DNA from: Caldilineaceae bacterium
GTDB lineage: Bacteria; Chloroflexota; Anaerolineae; Caldilineales; Caldilineaceae
Length of the DNA: 46,382 nucleotides
NCBI GenBank assembly: GCA_011523365.1
Contig: WTGY01000179.1
Coordinates: forward strand, 1 to 46,382
Reading direction: 5' to 3'
The notes under the pieces are model-generated. The model was not told where the DNA came from. It made no database searches and was given only the letters and a program-made list of their open reading frames with translations. Made by a program: the position numbers and the translations under genes. Position 1 is the first letter of the stretch, and each line of letters opens with the position of its first letter. This document shows, in pieces, positions 8,291 through 15,571 of the stretch.

Positions 8291-8312
8291 GGCAACTTTA
8301 AGACAACCTTAA
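8291..8312 (-). promoter_or_regulatory. Tandem 11-bp repeat, candidate OmpR/PhoB-type box
   Basis: On the minus strand TTAAGGTTGTC is followed directly by TTAAAGTTGCC, identical at 9 of 11 positions. Head-to-tail repeats with an 11-bp period are the usual target of OmpR/PhoB winged-helix dimers. The element lies 125 nt before the chosen htrA start and just after the histidine kinase stop codon. The regulator encoded at 9761-10480 is the obvious candidate to bind it. That link is inference. Confidence 0.5.
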
Positions 8313-8334
8313 CTGCTGTGACCAGTATCGGACT

Positions 8335-9771
8335 TCACTGTATCGGGACCGCGGCAACTGATGCCTGAGCAACCTCAACTGGGAGAGAAAGCACAAATTT
8401 CGCCCCTGTGCCGGCAGCGCGATGATGGGCCGTCAAAGTACCGCCTTGTGCCTCGGCCAGTCTCCGCGACAGTGCCAAACCGATACCCATCCCCTCCCGT
8501 ACCCGCTCCTGGCGCGGAGAGCGATAGAGGAAGTCGAAGACGCGTTCAAATTCGGAAGGATCGATTCCCGGCCCCGTATCCTCAATCGTCAGTACGACCC
8601 GGTCCCCCTCGGTTCCCACCACAATCTGGATCTGCCCGCCGTTCGGCGTGTATTTTATTGCATTGTCCAATAGGTTGCCGACAATCTGGCCTAGGCGCAT
8701 CGGGTCCGCAGCCGCCTGCGCTGCCTCCGGCGGGAAATGCGTGGTGAGTTCGATCTCTTTCTCCCCTATGCGCGGGTCATAGCGGCGGCACTCTTCCAAA
8801 ACCAGCGCCCCAACATCGGTTGAGACGATCTCAAGTGCCAGATTCTGAATATCATTCCGTGCAAGCAGAGCCAGATCGTCCAACAGGCGGCGCAACTGAT
8901 CAATCTGGTCGTCAATGCCGGAAGAGAGTTCGACCACCAACTCCGAATCTTTACCGTTCTGTTCGAGAACCTGGGCAGCCGCCTTGATCGCCCCCAGTGG
9001 CCTCCCCAACTCATGCACCACCGAGCTCAGTAGCCGTCTCCTCCCCTGCTCAAGCTCATACAACCGCTCCGACATCTCGTTGAATGTACGCGCCAGGGTT
9101 CGAACTTCGGCCGGCCCTTCCTCCTCCACACGGCTCGGAGGAGCATCGAAATTAACCGCGCGGCTGGCTGCTGTTAGTCTCTCAAGCGGCTTGTTGAGTG
9201 AACGGCTGAGGACAAAACTGAGAAGCACCGACACCAGCAGCCCCGCGCTCACTGCCCCCCATACGGTCCACCGCAGAACTGCTAGGCGGTTTGTCACATC
9301 GGTCAACTGCTGAGACAAATGTACCGCGCCCACAACCTCCTGGTCCTCGTTGCGTACCGGAACGGCCACGTCCGCATTGCCCATGCTCACCTGCCGCGCG
9401 ATTTCCCCAGCCAGAGCCTTCTGCAAAAGCTCTGGATCTGGCGGTCGTATCGGCACATTAGTCGAAGCCGTGGCCAGCCCAGGTCTGACCACAATGTTCC
9501 CGTTCTGGTCCACTAAATAGAACAACGTAGGTATCCGAACCCGCAGCCGGGCAAACAGCGAGCTTGCCTGCTCCGGATCCTCCTGTGCCGCCAGTTCAGC
9601 CTGGTAAAGCCGCGAGATAAGCTCTCCCTGCCCAGCCAGTTCCGCGGTCGCTTCATCCAACACAAAGCGGGCCTCAATCAGATAGAAAAGCAGGAAACTG
9701 AGCAAGGGGACGATGACCAGAAGAGGAAGAAGATGGCTGATCGTCAACCGGCTGCGTAGACTACGCCACAT
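8335..9771 (-). CDS. Sensor histidine kinase with HAMP domain
   Basis: 478 aa. A membrane-bound sensor. Two membrane segments (12-33 and 168-188) flank an extracytoplasmic region of about 135 residues that looks like a Cache/PAS-type sensor (TLFYLVDQNGNIVV). HAMP follows (about 189-240, with LNKPLERLTAASRAV). The phosphoacceptor is His253 in SSVVHELGRPLGAIK. The ATPase domain has the N box VGNLLDNAIKYTPNGG, the G1 box DTGPGID and the G2 box GMGIGLALS. All catalytic motifs are intact. The start overlaps the regulator gene by 11 nt, with AAGGAAA in the regulator's end as SD, so translation is coupled. The signal is unknown; the adjacent htrA suggests envelope stress. Confidence 0.93.
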   Translation of the reverse strand: MWRSLRSRLTISHLLPLLVIVPLLSFLLFYLIEARFVLDEATAELAGQGELISRLYQAELAAQEDPEQASSLFARLRVRIPTLFYLVDQNGNIVVRPGLATASTNVPIRPPDPELLQKALAGEIARQVSMGNADVAVPVRNEDQEVVGAVHLSQQLTDVTNRLAVLRWTVWGAVSAGLLVSVLLSFVLSRSLNKPLERLTAASRAVNFDAPPSRVEEEGPAEVRTLARTFNEMSERLYELEQGRRRLLSSVVHELGRPLGAIKAAAQVLEQNGKDSELVVELSSGIDDQIDQLRRLLDDLALLARNDIQNLALEIVSTDVGALVLEECRRYDPRIGEKEIELTTHFPPEAAQAAADPMRLGQIVGNLLDNAIKYTPNGGQIQIVVGTEGDRVVLTIEDTGPGIDPSEFERVFDFLYRSPRQERVREGMGIGLALSRRLAEAQGGTLTAHHRAAGTGAKFVLSLPVEVAQASVAAVPIQ

Positions 9772-10480
9772 GCGGACTTTCCTTTACTGCAGGGGTCAAT
9801 CGGTAACCCACGCCCCTTACCGTATGAAGACGGCGCGGCCGCGCCGCATCCTCCTCGATCTTTGTGCGCAGCCAGCGAACATGTACGTACACCGTCTGCG
9901 TTTCACCGATCCAATCCGTCCCCCATACATTTCTCAGAATATCGTCAATCGGGACAGCGTCACCCGGTCGGCTCGCCAGATAGGCGAGCAGTTGGAACTC
10001 CCTCGGCGTCAGCGATACAGTTCGCCCTCCAACAGTGACCTGGTGTGCCGACCGGTCCAGCTTCAGGTCCCCTACAACCAGATTGGGCAGGTCGGCCCCC
10101 CCACCGGACTCCCCCCTCGCCGCGGCCCGCCGCAATACGGCTCTCACTCTGGCCAGCAAAACGTCCATGTCAAACGGTTTCGTTACATAGTCGTCCGCGC
10201 CCAGCTCCAGACCCACGATTTCGTCCAACTCCCGCCTGCGGGCCGTTACAAAAATGATTGGAGCGTCGAACGACTGCCGCAGTGCCCGCAACGTTTCCAT
10301 ACCGTCCATTCCCGGCAGACCGATGTCCAGCAGCACCAGCTGGGGTTGTACGTCGCGTGCCCTTTCTAGCGCCTCCTCGCCGCTGCCGGCCGTCACAGTA
10401 CTGTGGCCGGCATCCTGCAGGCCAATCGAGACGCTGCGCCGCATCAACCGATCGTCATCTACCACAAGTATGGTCGCCAT
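9761..10480 (-). CDS. OmpR/PhoB-family response regulator
   Basis: 239 aa. The receiver domain (1-115) has the acidic pair at the N-terminus (VVDDDR), phosphoacceptor Asp52 (LLDIGLPGMDG), the switch Thr in FVTAR and the conserved Lys in DDYVTKPFDMD. The winged-helix DNA-binding domain (about 138-232) has the typical LTPREFQLLAYLASRPG and VYVHVRWLRTKIEED. It is encoded upstream of, and overlapping, its kinase. Regulators of this class bind tandem repeats of about 11-bp period; such a repeat lies before htrA at 8291-8312. No clear copy is seen before this gene itself, so autoregulation is not evident. Confidence 0.93.
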   Translation of the reverse strand: MATILVVDDDRLMRRSVSIGLQDAGHSTVTAGSGEEALERARDVQPQLVLLDIGLPGMDGMETLRALRQSFDAPIIFVTARRRELDEIVGLELGADDYVTKPFDMDVLLARVRAVLRRAAARGESGGGADLPNLVVGDLKLDRSAHQVTVGGRTVSLTPREFQLLAYLASRPGDAVPIDDILRNVWGTDWIGETQTVYVHVRWLRTKIEEDAARPRRLHTVRGVGYRLTPAVKESPHVA

Positions 10481-10558
10481 AGACTATTTCAGTGAATCGA
10501 GCTACCTGCAAAGAAACATACGGAGAATAGGCGATTGCTCCCGCCTGCCGCCCGCCTG

Positions 10559-11035
10559 TTAGCGCACCCCCGCGCCGAACTCATATACAAGCTGCCCGCC
10601 CAGCCAGCCACTGAAAGCGACCAGCCCGATACCCACTAGCAGTTGCACAGCAAAACGCCACTTCCCTCCGCCGCCGGTAAGTATATCCCCCAACCAAATC
10701 CAGTCTTCTCCCTCCCTCTCATTCCTCCGCGTCCAGAGGAGCCACCCTCGATAGACAAGGTCACCGTAAAGAACGGCCAAAACCAGTCCACTGCCGGTAT
10801 GCCAGTTCAGAAGGGGGCGGTATGGCGCATCTGGAGGCAGAGCCCCCTGCGATACAATGCCGCTGACAATGGCAGCCAGCAGTGCCAGCCATCCCGGCAA
10901 GAGCAGCCCCCAACCTATGATACGCAATTCAACCCGGGGCCAGCGGTGGAGACTTCCCAGTAGCGCAAGGCTACCGCAAATTAGCAACGCGATCGGAAAA
11001 TGGACGATAGCCGCATGAATGAGCCCAGGTTTCAT
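10559..11035 (-). CDS. DUF2231 membrane protein
   Basis: 158 aa. A DUF2231 family integral membrane protein of unknown biochemical role, sometimes found near redox proteins. Seen: the opening IHAAIVHFPIALLICG, the family hallmark H-x-x-x-V-H-F-P-I-A-L; a central LLNWHTGSGLVLAVL helix with Trp-His; and the closing GWLGGQLVYEFGAGV, also typical. About four membrane helices can be drawn. The conserved histidines in helices 1 and 3 could bind a metal or haem. ATG 11035 (MKPGLIHAA) is chosen because the family signature starts at once; an in-frame start at 11113 would add 26 polar residues. It lies 78 nt upstream of the response regulator on the same strand and diverges from msrP. Confidence 0.8.
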   Translation of the reverse strand: MKPGLIHAAIVHFPIALLICGSLALLGSLHRWPRVELRIIGWGLLLPGWLALLAAIVSGIVSQGALPPDAPYRPLLNWHTGSGLVLAVLYGDLVYRGWLLWTRRNEREGEDWIWLGDILTGGGGKWRFAVQLLVGIGLVAFSGWLGGQLVYEFGAGVR

Positions 11036-11370
11036 TTTAGTCAGTGTAAGTGCGTTCCGGCCTCTCTGAAGTAGCCGCGATTCCTGTTCCCCGATGTTCG
11101 CTGAACTGCACAAAAAGATCGGCCTAATTCAGACTCTGAAATCAGTACTGCCATCTTCAATTCAGCCTCGCCACAACTCTGCCCTGGATTCTCCTTTGAC
11201 CTGTCAAGGGCAGGAGAGATCCTACCCTGTTTTTCAATTATTGATAACGATCTGATAAGATTTGGTGCAATAGTTACATAATAAGTTAGGTCTATACTGG
11301 ATTATGTAAGTAAATTCATGGGACCGAAACCAGCTTGGGCTGGCAAGCGCATGGAGAAAGGAAGAAAAAA
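11036..11370 (+). promoter_or_regulatory. Divergent intergenic region before msrP
   Basis: 335 nt with no gene. It is much more AT-rich from about 11230 to 11330 than its surroundings. A TATACT at 11293-11298 is a good -10 candidate for msrP, though no strong -35 sits at the right distance. An imperfect dyad at 11191-11216 (CTCCT-TTGAC-CT-GTCAA-GGGC-AGGAG) could be an operator shared by DUF2231 and msrP. Confidence 0.35.
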
Positions 11371-12351
11371 ATGTCACGCATTCAGATTCCTAAGATCCCC
11401 TGGCAGGAAATAACCCCTGAAGAGGTCTTTCTCAATCGACGGAAATTCATGAAGGGCGCAGGACTGGCCCTGGGAACGGCAGCTCTCGCAGCATGTTCGA
11501 TGCCTGAAATGGAGGAGTTAGCCAGCGGAGGTGATTCCGAGAACGCCCAATCCGAAGCGGCCCCAGCCGAGCTCGGCGCCACCGACGAACTGGGCGATCC
11601 GCTCAATACCTTCGAGCAGATTACCAACTACAACAACTACTACGAGTTCTCAACCGACAAGCAGGCCGTCGCCCGCCTGGCCGAAGGCTACCCCACTTCC
11701 CCTTGGACCGTTGAGATCGGTGGCCTCGTCAACAATCCCGGCACCTACGATGTCGACGACCTTAAGCAGATGTTCGATATCGAAGAACGCATCTACCGGC
11801 TGCGCTGCGTGGAAGCGTGGTCCATGGTGATCCCCTGGATGGGGTTCCAGCTATCCGACCTGCTTGAAGTCATCGAGCCCACGTCGGAGGCGCAGTATGT
11901 GCGCTTTGAGACAATTCTTGACATGGACGGAATGCCCGGCCAGAGGAGCAGCAGCTGGTACAAGTGGCCTTACGTCGAAGGCCTGCGCATGGATGAGGCC
12001 ATGAATCCACTCGCCATCCTTTCCACTGGCCTCTATGGCAAGGATCTCCTCCCCCAGAACGGCGCGCCGATTCGTCTCGTTGTCCCCTGGAAGTACGGCT
12101 TTAAGAGCATCAAGTCAATCGTTAAGATCGATCTCGTCGCCGAGCAGCCCACCTCCCTTTGGATGGCAGCCGCCGGTCACGAGTATGGCTTCTATGCCAA
12201 CGTCAACCCGCAGGTCAATCACCCGCGCTGGTCACAGGCCACCGAGCGTCGCATCGGCGAACGCGGCCGGCGGGAGACCCTCATGTTCAACGGCTATGAA
12301 GAACAGGTCGCCTATCTCTATGAAGGTATGGACCTGGTCGCAAACTACTAA
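11371..12351 (+). CDS. msrP: MsrP, protein-methionine-sulfoxide reductase catalytic subunit
   Basis: 326 aa. A molybdenum enzyme (YedY family) that reduces methionine sulfoxide in exported proteins, taking electrons from MsrQ. The Tat signal has Arg23-Arg24 in RRKFMK and a hydrophobic stretch GAGLALGTAALAA. Its end, LAAC with Cys42, is a lipobox, so the protein is probably a Tat-exported lipoprotein rather than the soluble periplasmic form of E. coli. Cys146 in RLRCVEAWSM is the molybdenum ligand. IRLVVPWKYGFKSIKSI is a standard family block. ATG 11371 has AAAGGA about 8 nt upstream; an in-frame TTG at 11335 is less likely. msrQ follows after 83 nt. Confidence 0.95.
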   Translation: MSRIQIPKIPWQEITPEEVFLNRRKFMKGAGLALGTAALAACSMPEMEELASGGDSENAQSEAAPAELGATDELGDPLNTFEQITNYNNYYEFSTDKQAVARLAEGYPTSPWTVEIGGLVNNPGTYDVDDLKQMFDIEERIYRLRCVEAWSMVIPWMGFQLSDLLEVIEPTSEAQYVRFETILDMDGMPGQRSSSWYKWPYVEGLRMDEAMNPLAILSTGLYGKDLLPQNGAPIRLVVPWKYGFKSIKSIVKIDLVAEQPTSLWMAAAGHEYGFYANVNPQVNHPRWSQATERRIGERGRRETLMFNGYEEQVAYLYEGMDLVANY

Positions 12352-12434
12352 AGTACCGTCGAGTCTGCAGTGGCCGGCGGTCAATACAAGTACCGACTCC
12401 CGGCCAACTGTGTTGCAAGCGTAAAAGGTGAAGC

Positions 12435-13091
12435 ATGAATCTCGATAAACTGCTGACCAAAGGGCAAATACTCTGGCTGACCCATATCGGTGCCCTGATT
12501 CCCCTGGCGTGGCTGCTGTACCAGGACTATACGAGCGGACTGAGCGTCAATCCAATCCAGGACTGGACCCTTCGCACCGGCAAGCCCGCACTCGTCCTGC
12601 TCGTCCTGTCTCTCGCATGCACGCCCCTCAATATCATACTCGGTTGGCGAAACATCATCCCGGCCCGCAAATGGTTGGGCCTCTATGCCTTCAGCTACGC
12701 AGCCGTCCATTTCTACATCTTCATCGGTGAAGACTACGGCTTTCAGTGGATATATATCTGGCAGGATGTAGGCACCAAACTCTATGTCATTGTCGGGTTC
12801 ACTGCCCTGCTGATTCTGCTCCCCCTTGCCCTCACTTCCTCCAAAGGGTGGATGCGCCGCCTCGGCAAGTGGTGGAAGAAGCTCCACCAGTGGGTCTATG
12901 TCGCCGGCGTCTTGGCAGTATTTCACTACGTCTGGGTCGTGAAGGCCGACTATCGTGAACCGGCCGCTTGGGGAGTTCTGCTCGGCATCTTCCTGCTCGT
13001 GCGCATTCCCGTCGTCCGCAAGCGCATCGCCAGGTGGCGCTCCAGACTGCGCGGCCCGGCTGCCCCCAGAGCAAGACGCTCTCCGGCCTGA
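12435..13091 (+). CDS. msrQ: MsrQ, haem-binding subunit of the MsrPQ system
   Basis: 218 aa. A membrane b-type cytochrome of the ferric-reductase-like family (YedZ) that passes electrons from the quinone pool or flavin to MsrP. About six membrane helices are seen. The likely haem ligands are His92 (AAVHFYIF), His151 (KLHQWVY) and His164 (VFHYVW), matching the family pattern. The length of about 200-220 residues is usual. The C-terminus is strongly basic (RWRSRLRGPAAPRARR) and should face the cytoplasm. It has AGGTG upstream of the ATG and forms an operon with msrP, ended by the terminator at 13146-13199. Confidence 0.93.
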   Translation: MNLDKLLTKGQILWLTHIGALIPLAWLLYQDYTSGLSVNPIQDWTLRTGKPALVLLVLSLACTPLNIILGWRNIIPARKWLGLYAFSYAAVHFYIFIGEDYGFQWIYIWQDVGTKLYVIVGFTALLILLPLALTSSKGWMRRLGKWWKKLHQWVYVAGVLAVFHYVWVVKADYREPAAWGVLLGIFLLVRIPVVRKRIARWRSRLRGPAAPRARRSPA

Positions 13092-13145
13092 TGCCGCCGC
13101 GACATAAAAATTACTAATTGACCGCCCAAACGGCGGCCTTCAACA

Positions 13146-13199
13146 GGGGGTGTTCCCGTAAGTCCGCAAAGGACCGGAACATCCCCTTATTCTTCTGTT
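13146..13199 (+). terminator. Intrinsic terminator of msrPQ
   Basis: An 11-bp stem (gggggtgttcc / ggaacatcccc, one G-T pair) encloses a smaller gtcc/ggac stem and is followed on the + strand by TTATTCTTCTGTTT. It lies between convergent genes; the stop codon of the minus-strand Cys-rich gene starts at the T tract, so the stem may serve both directions. Confidence 0.7.
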
Positions 13200-13495
13200 T
13201 CCTGGGCGCACAGGGGACAAAACTGAGGGTCCTCTAACTCGATCAGATGCTCGCTGCATACCGAGAAAGTGACTTCTACACGTTCAGAGAGGAATCGCTT
13301 CTTGACCTCGGCTTCGAGCACCAGTGACCGGCAGTTGCTAGTAAGCAGACAGGTCGGCACAGGACACCGATTGCACAGCTTGCGATGCCATGGACGCTCG
13401 TTACGCGGGCTCTCTTCGAGCAAACGGCAAGTCTCCCGCTCGCTGCCGCGATGATAGTCCCCATAAAAATACCGACAGTTAACCGGTGGTGGCAT
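13187..13495 (-). CDS. Conserved Cys-rich protein, probable zinc binding
   Basis: 102 aa. I recall related proteins only as unnamed hypotheticals in Chloroflexota. The start NCRYFYGDYHRG, then ETCRLLEESP, KLCNRCPVPTCLLTSNC in the middle, and CSEHLIELEDPQFCPLCAQ at the end give ten cysteines. The last group (C-x2-C after an upstream Cys) and the CxxC of LCNRCP would make one or two zinc sites. No transmembrane segment or signal peptide is seen, so it is cytoplasmic. It follows the 407-aa gene but a strong terminator lies between them, so it probably has its own promoter. Function unknown; a small nucleic-acid-binding or regulatory protein is one guess. Confidence 0.75.
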   Translation of the reverse strand: MPPPVNCRYFYGDYHRGSERETCRLLEESPRNERPWHRKLCNRCPVPTCLLTSNCRSLVLEAEVKKRFLSERVEVTFSVCSEHLIELEDPQFCPLCAQETEE

Positions 13496-13566
13496 CGAGT
13501 TCTACCGGGTTAGACCGCCCTTCCGTCACACTCTGCAACGCCGGCAGAAGTCGCGAGAAAGAGTCG

Positions 13567-13597
13567 AAAAAACAGAACCGCCGACACCGATCGGCGG
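13567..13597 (-). terminator. Intrinsic terminator after 407-aa gene
   Basis: On the minus strand CCGCCGA-TCGGTG-TCGGCGG forms a perfect 7-bp stem followed by TTCTGTTTTTTC. A second perfect palindrome (GGCGCA-ATTG-TGCGCC, 13621-13636) reaches the first base of the stop codon just upstream. Confidence 0.8.
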
Positions 13598-13635
13598 CCC
13601 TTTCATCTGACTTTCTATCTGGCGCACAATTGCGC

Positions 13636-14859
13636 CTAGTTGTTCCAAAACGGGACATCACCGTGGTCGTCCTGGTCCCAGTCTCCGCCCAGAAGATAAT
13701 CAGGATCGATAAATAGCCGGTCCGCCAGTTCGTTCTTGCGCTTCTCCTGTTCCGGCATCAGAAATCCAAACTCGTGTTCCAAGCTGACCAGCATCTCAAG
13801 TTCCGCCTCCAGTAAGTGGAACTCCGTATGGTTGAGAGGCGTCATGTCCGGAGCGTACTCCTTGAGTTCGCTCAAGTATGCCTGATACGCTTCACACGAA
13901 TCCTCTTCAGACTCCGACGCCCAGAGTCCCCCTCGCCCCCATTCCAATGAAGGCAGTTCCGGATGTCCACTCCCATGGAAGAACTGATCAAATCCTGTGC
14001 CGTCCCAGTTCTCAATCAAGAATCCATTTCGATTCTTGGGTGGCTTATCTGCCTTGGGTGACGTCTCGCCGCCGCCGTCCTGACCGTTGGCCGTATATCC
14101 GGCGTCTTCAATCAGCCGCAAACTGCTAAACTTGTGTAACACGAAGTGCATGTCGTCCGGCGGTATCTCTTCACTATACACGCTTTGACCGATCAGGGCG
14201 CCGGCCAGCTCCCACACCGGCATCGCAGCACGCGTCTTTCTGTCCCTGCCTACAATCTGCTCCGCTGCACGCGATAGAACGGCGTTGCGTTTCCGAATCA
14301 GGTCTTCCTGCCGGGACTCCTTCGGCTGCAGACGCATCCCATATTCGCCGCTAACCGCATCCTTCACCTGAATCAGCAGATCGTCCTCGCTTGTCCCCCC
14401 GGCCTGATCAATCCACTCTACAAACGCCTGACCTAGACGCAATGCCCAGGTGCCTCGCTCAATCTCCGCGAGCACCTGCAGAGTCGGTCCCCCCATTAGT
14501 TCAACTGAAATCAGCCGCGTGTCGGGCCGGTGCGCCTGAAAAAACTGGGGAAAGAAGACAGCGTGTTCCAGTTCGTCCATCAGCAGCGTTCCCTTCCGAA
14601 TCTCTCCGCGTGTCAGAGGATGTCGAAAGTGCTGACCCCGCAGCAAACAGGAGAGCCACCCGAAGCGCCCGGACCCGACAGGGATCGCCTGATACAGCTT
14701 GCCGATCGCCTGATACACTGCGCTGCGGGCACCGCTTCCGACCGGTCGCTTTTTCGCTATGCGGGAAACCAGAGTATCGATGCTGAGGGGGGTTGGGGAG
14801 TTGCTCAGTACCTCGGCAACACAGATGAAATAGCTGGGATATTCCCTATCTTTCGCCAT
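13636..14859 (-). CDS. Unknown protein with winged-helix (HARE-HTH-like) N-terminus
   Basis: 407 aa. No named family recognised beyond the N-terminus. Residues 1-75 (YFICVAEVLSNSPTPLSI, then VYQAIGKLYQAI and GRFGWLSCLLRG) resemble the HARE-HTH winged helix, found in RNA polymerase delta subunit, ASXL proteins and some restriction systems. It is followed by helical and mixed regions, a charged linker (about 268-290, rich in Gly, Lys and Pro), and an acidic C-terminal part containing a long helix (LLEAELEMLVSLEHEFGFL) and ending in an Asp-rich tail. No nuclease or ATPase motif is seen. ATG 14859 has AGGAGG 8 nt upstream, an excellent site. The gene is bounded by terminators on both sides, so it is a single-gene unit. 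Confidence 0.75.
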   Translation of the reverse strand: MAKDREYPSYFICVAEVLSNSPTPLSIDTLVSRIAKKRPVGSGARSAVYQAIGKLYQAIPVGSGRFGWLSCLLRGQHFRHPLTRGEIRKGTLLMDELEHAVFFPQFFQAHRPDTRLISVELMGGPTLQVLAEIERGTWALRLGQAFVEWIDQAGGTSEDDLLIQVKDAVSGEYGMRLQPKESRQEDLIRKRNAVLSRAAEQIVGRDRKTRAAMPVWELAGALIGQSVYSEEIPPDDMHFVLHKFSSLRLIEDAGYTANGQDGGGETSPKADKPPKNRNGFLIENWDGTGFDQFFHGSGHPELPSLEWGRGGLWASESEEDSCEAYQAYLSELKEYAPDMTPLNHTEFHLLEAELEMLVSLEHEFGFLMPEQEKRKNELADRLFIDPDYLLGGDWDQDDHGDVPFWNN

Positions 14860-14928
14860 TCAATTTGCCTCCTGGGAGCAATTATCCCATACGAGACCCC
14901 TATTGTCCACCACAGACCCCGGCGCCTG

Positions 14929-14964
14929 CAAAAAAGTCTTGGCGTCCGCGAAGTCGCCAAGACT
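14929..14964 (-). terminator. Intrinsic terminator of thiolase operon
   Basis: On the minus strand AGTCTTGGCG pairs perfectly with CGCCAAGACT (10 bp, 10-nt loop) and runs into TTTTTTG. It lies 48 nt after the OB-fold gene stop codon and closes the thiolase-OB unit. Confidence 0.9.
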
Positions 14965-15011
14965 ATGGGATTCGCATTGGGCGTCGCCGAACTGCCCCGT
15001 CGCGACGCGCC

Positions 15012-15416
15012 TCAGTCGGCCGCCGCAAAAACAGGCCGGAATTTGTAACCGTAGATGATTTCTCCGCTGTCGCCCTCCTCCCGCAGCTTTCGCGTCACCA
15101 TCTCCACCGGCATGCCAATCTCGACATCCTCATCAGAGATGTCGGTCAACTGCGCGGTCACCATCGGCCCTTCCTCAAGTTTGACCAGCGCTACCGTGTA
15201 CGGTCGCTGCGCCAGAAAACCATCCGGCACATTAAACATCTTTGTATAGCTGTAAACTTCGCCCCGGCCGCTCATCGTGTGCAATGGGCCCGCTGCCTCA
15301 CCGCAATGAGGGCAGACATCGCGCGGGGGAAAGATCGCCTGATGACAGTCAGGACAGACTTCGCCCTGAAGATTGTATCGCTGCTGCCTTGTTCGCCAAA
15401 GGCTGGCAATGCTCAT
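15012..15416 (-). CDS. Zinc-ribbon/OB-fold (DUF35-type) thiolase partner
   Basis: 134 aa. Proteins of this type bind thiolases or HMG-CoA synthase and are thought to channel acyl-CoA between enzymes. The rubredoxin-like zinc ribbon is Cys21, Cys24, Cys35, Cys38 (EVCPDCHQAIFPPRDVCPHC), followed by an OB-fold with GRGEVYSYTKMF and PYTVALVKLEEGPMV and the usual IGMPVEMV. All four cysteines are intact. ATG 15416 (MSIASLW) is preceded by GAGGAAG; an earlier in-frame ATG at 15440 is less well placed. It lies 155 nt downstream of the thiolase gene on the same strand. Confidence 0.9.
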   Translation of the reverse strand: MSIASLWRTRQQRYNLQGEVCPDCHQAIFPPRDVCPHCGEAAGPLHTMSGRGEVYSYTKMFNVPDGFLAQRPYTVALVKLEEGPMVTAQLTDISDEDVEIGMPVEMVTRKLREEGDSGEIIYGYKFRPVFAAAD

Positions 15417-15571
15417 AGCTTCCTCGCTGACTGAATCCAATCAATGTCGCTTCTGAACTACGATCTTGCGCCTTTAAACCTCTCAAACTCTACCTACCGC
15501 AGCCCCGTGAACAGCGCTGATAGCTTCTGACAGCCGTTTGCCCACTAAATCTCCCGTCGCAGCCCGCTCGC

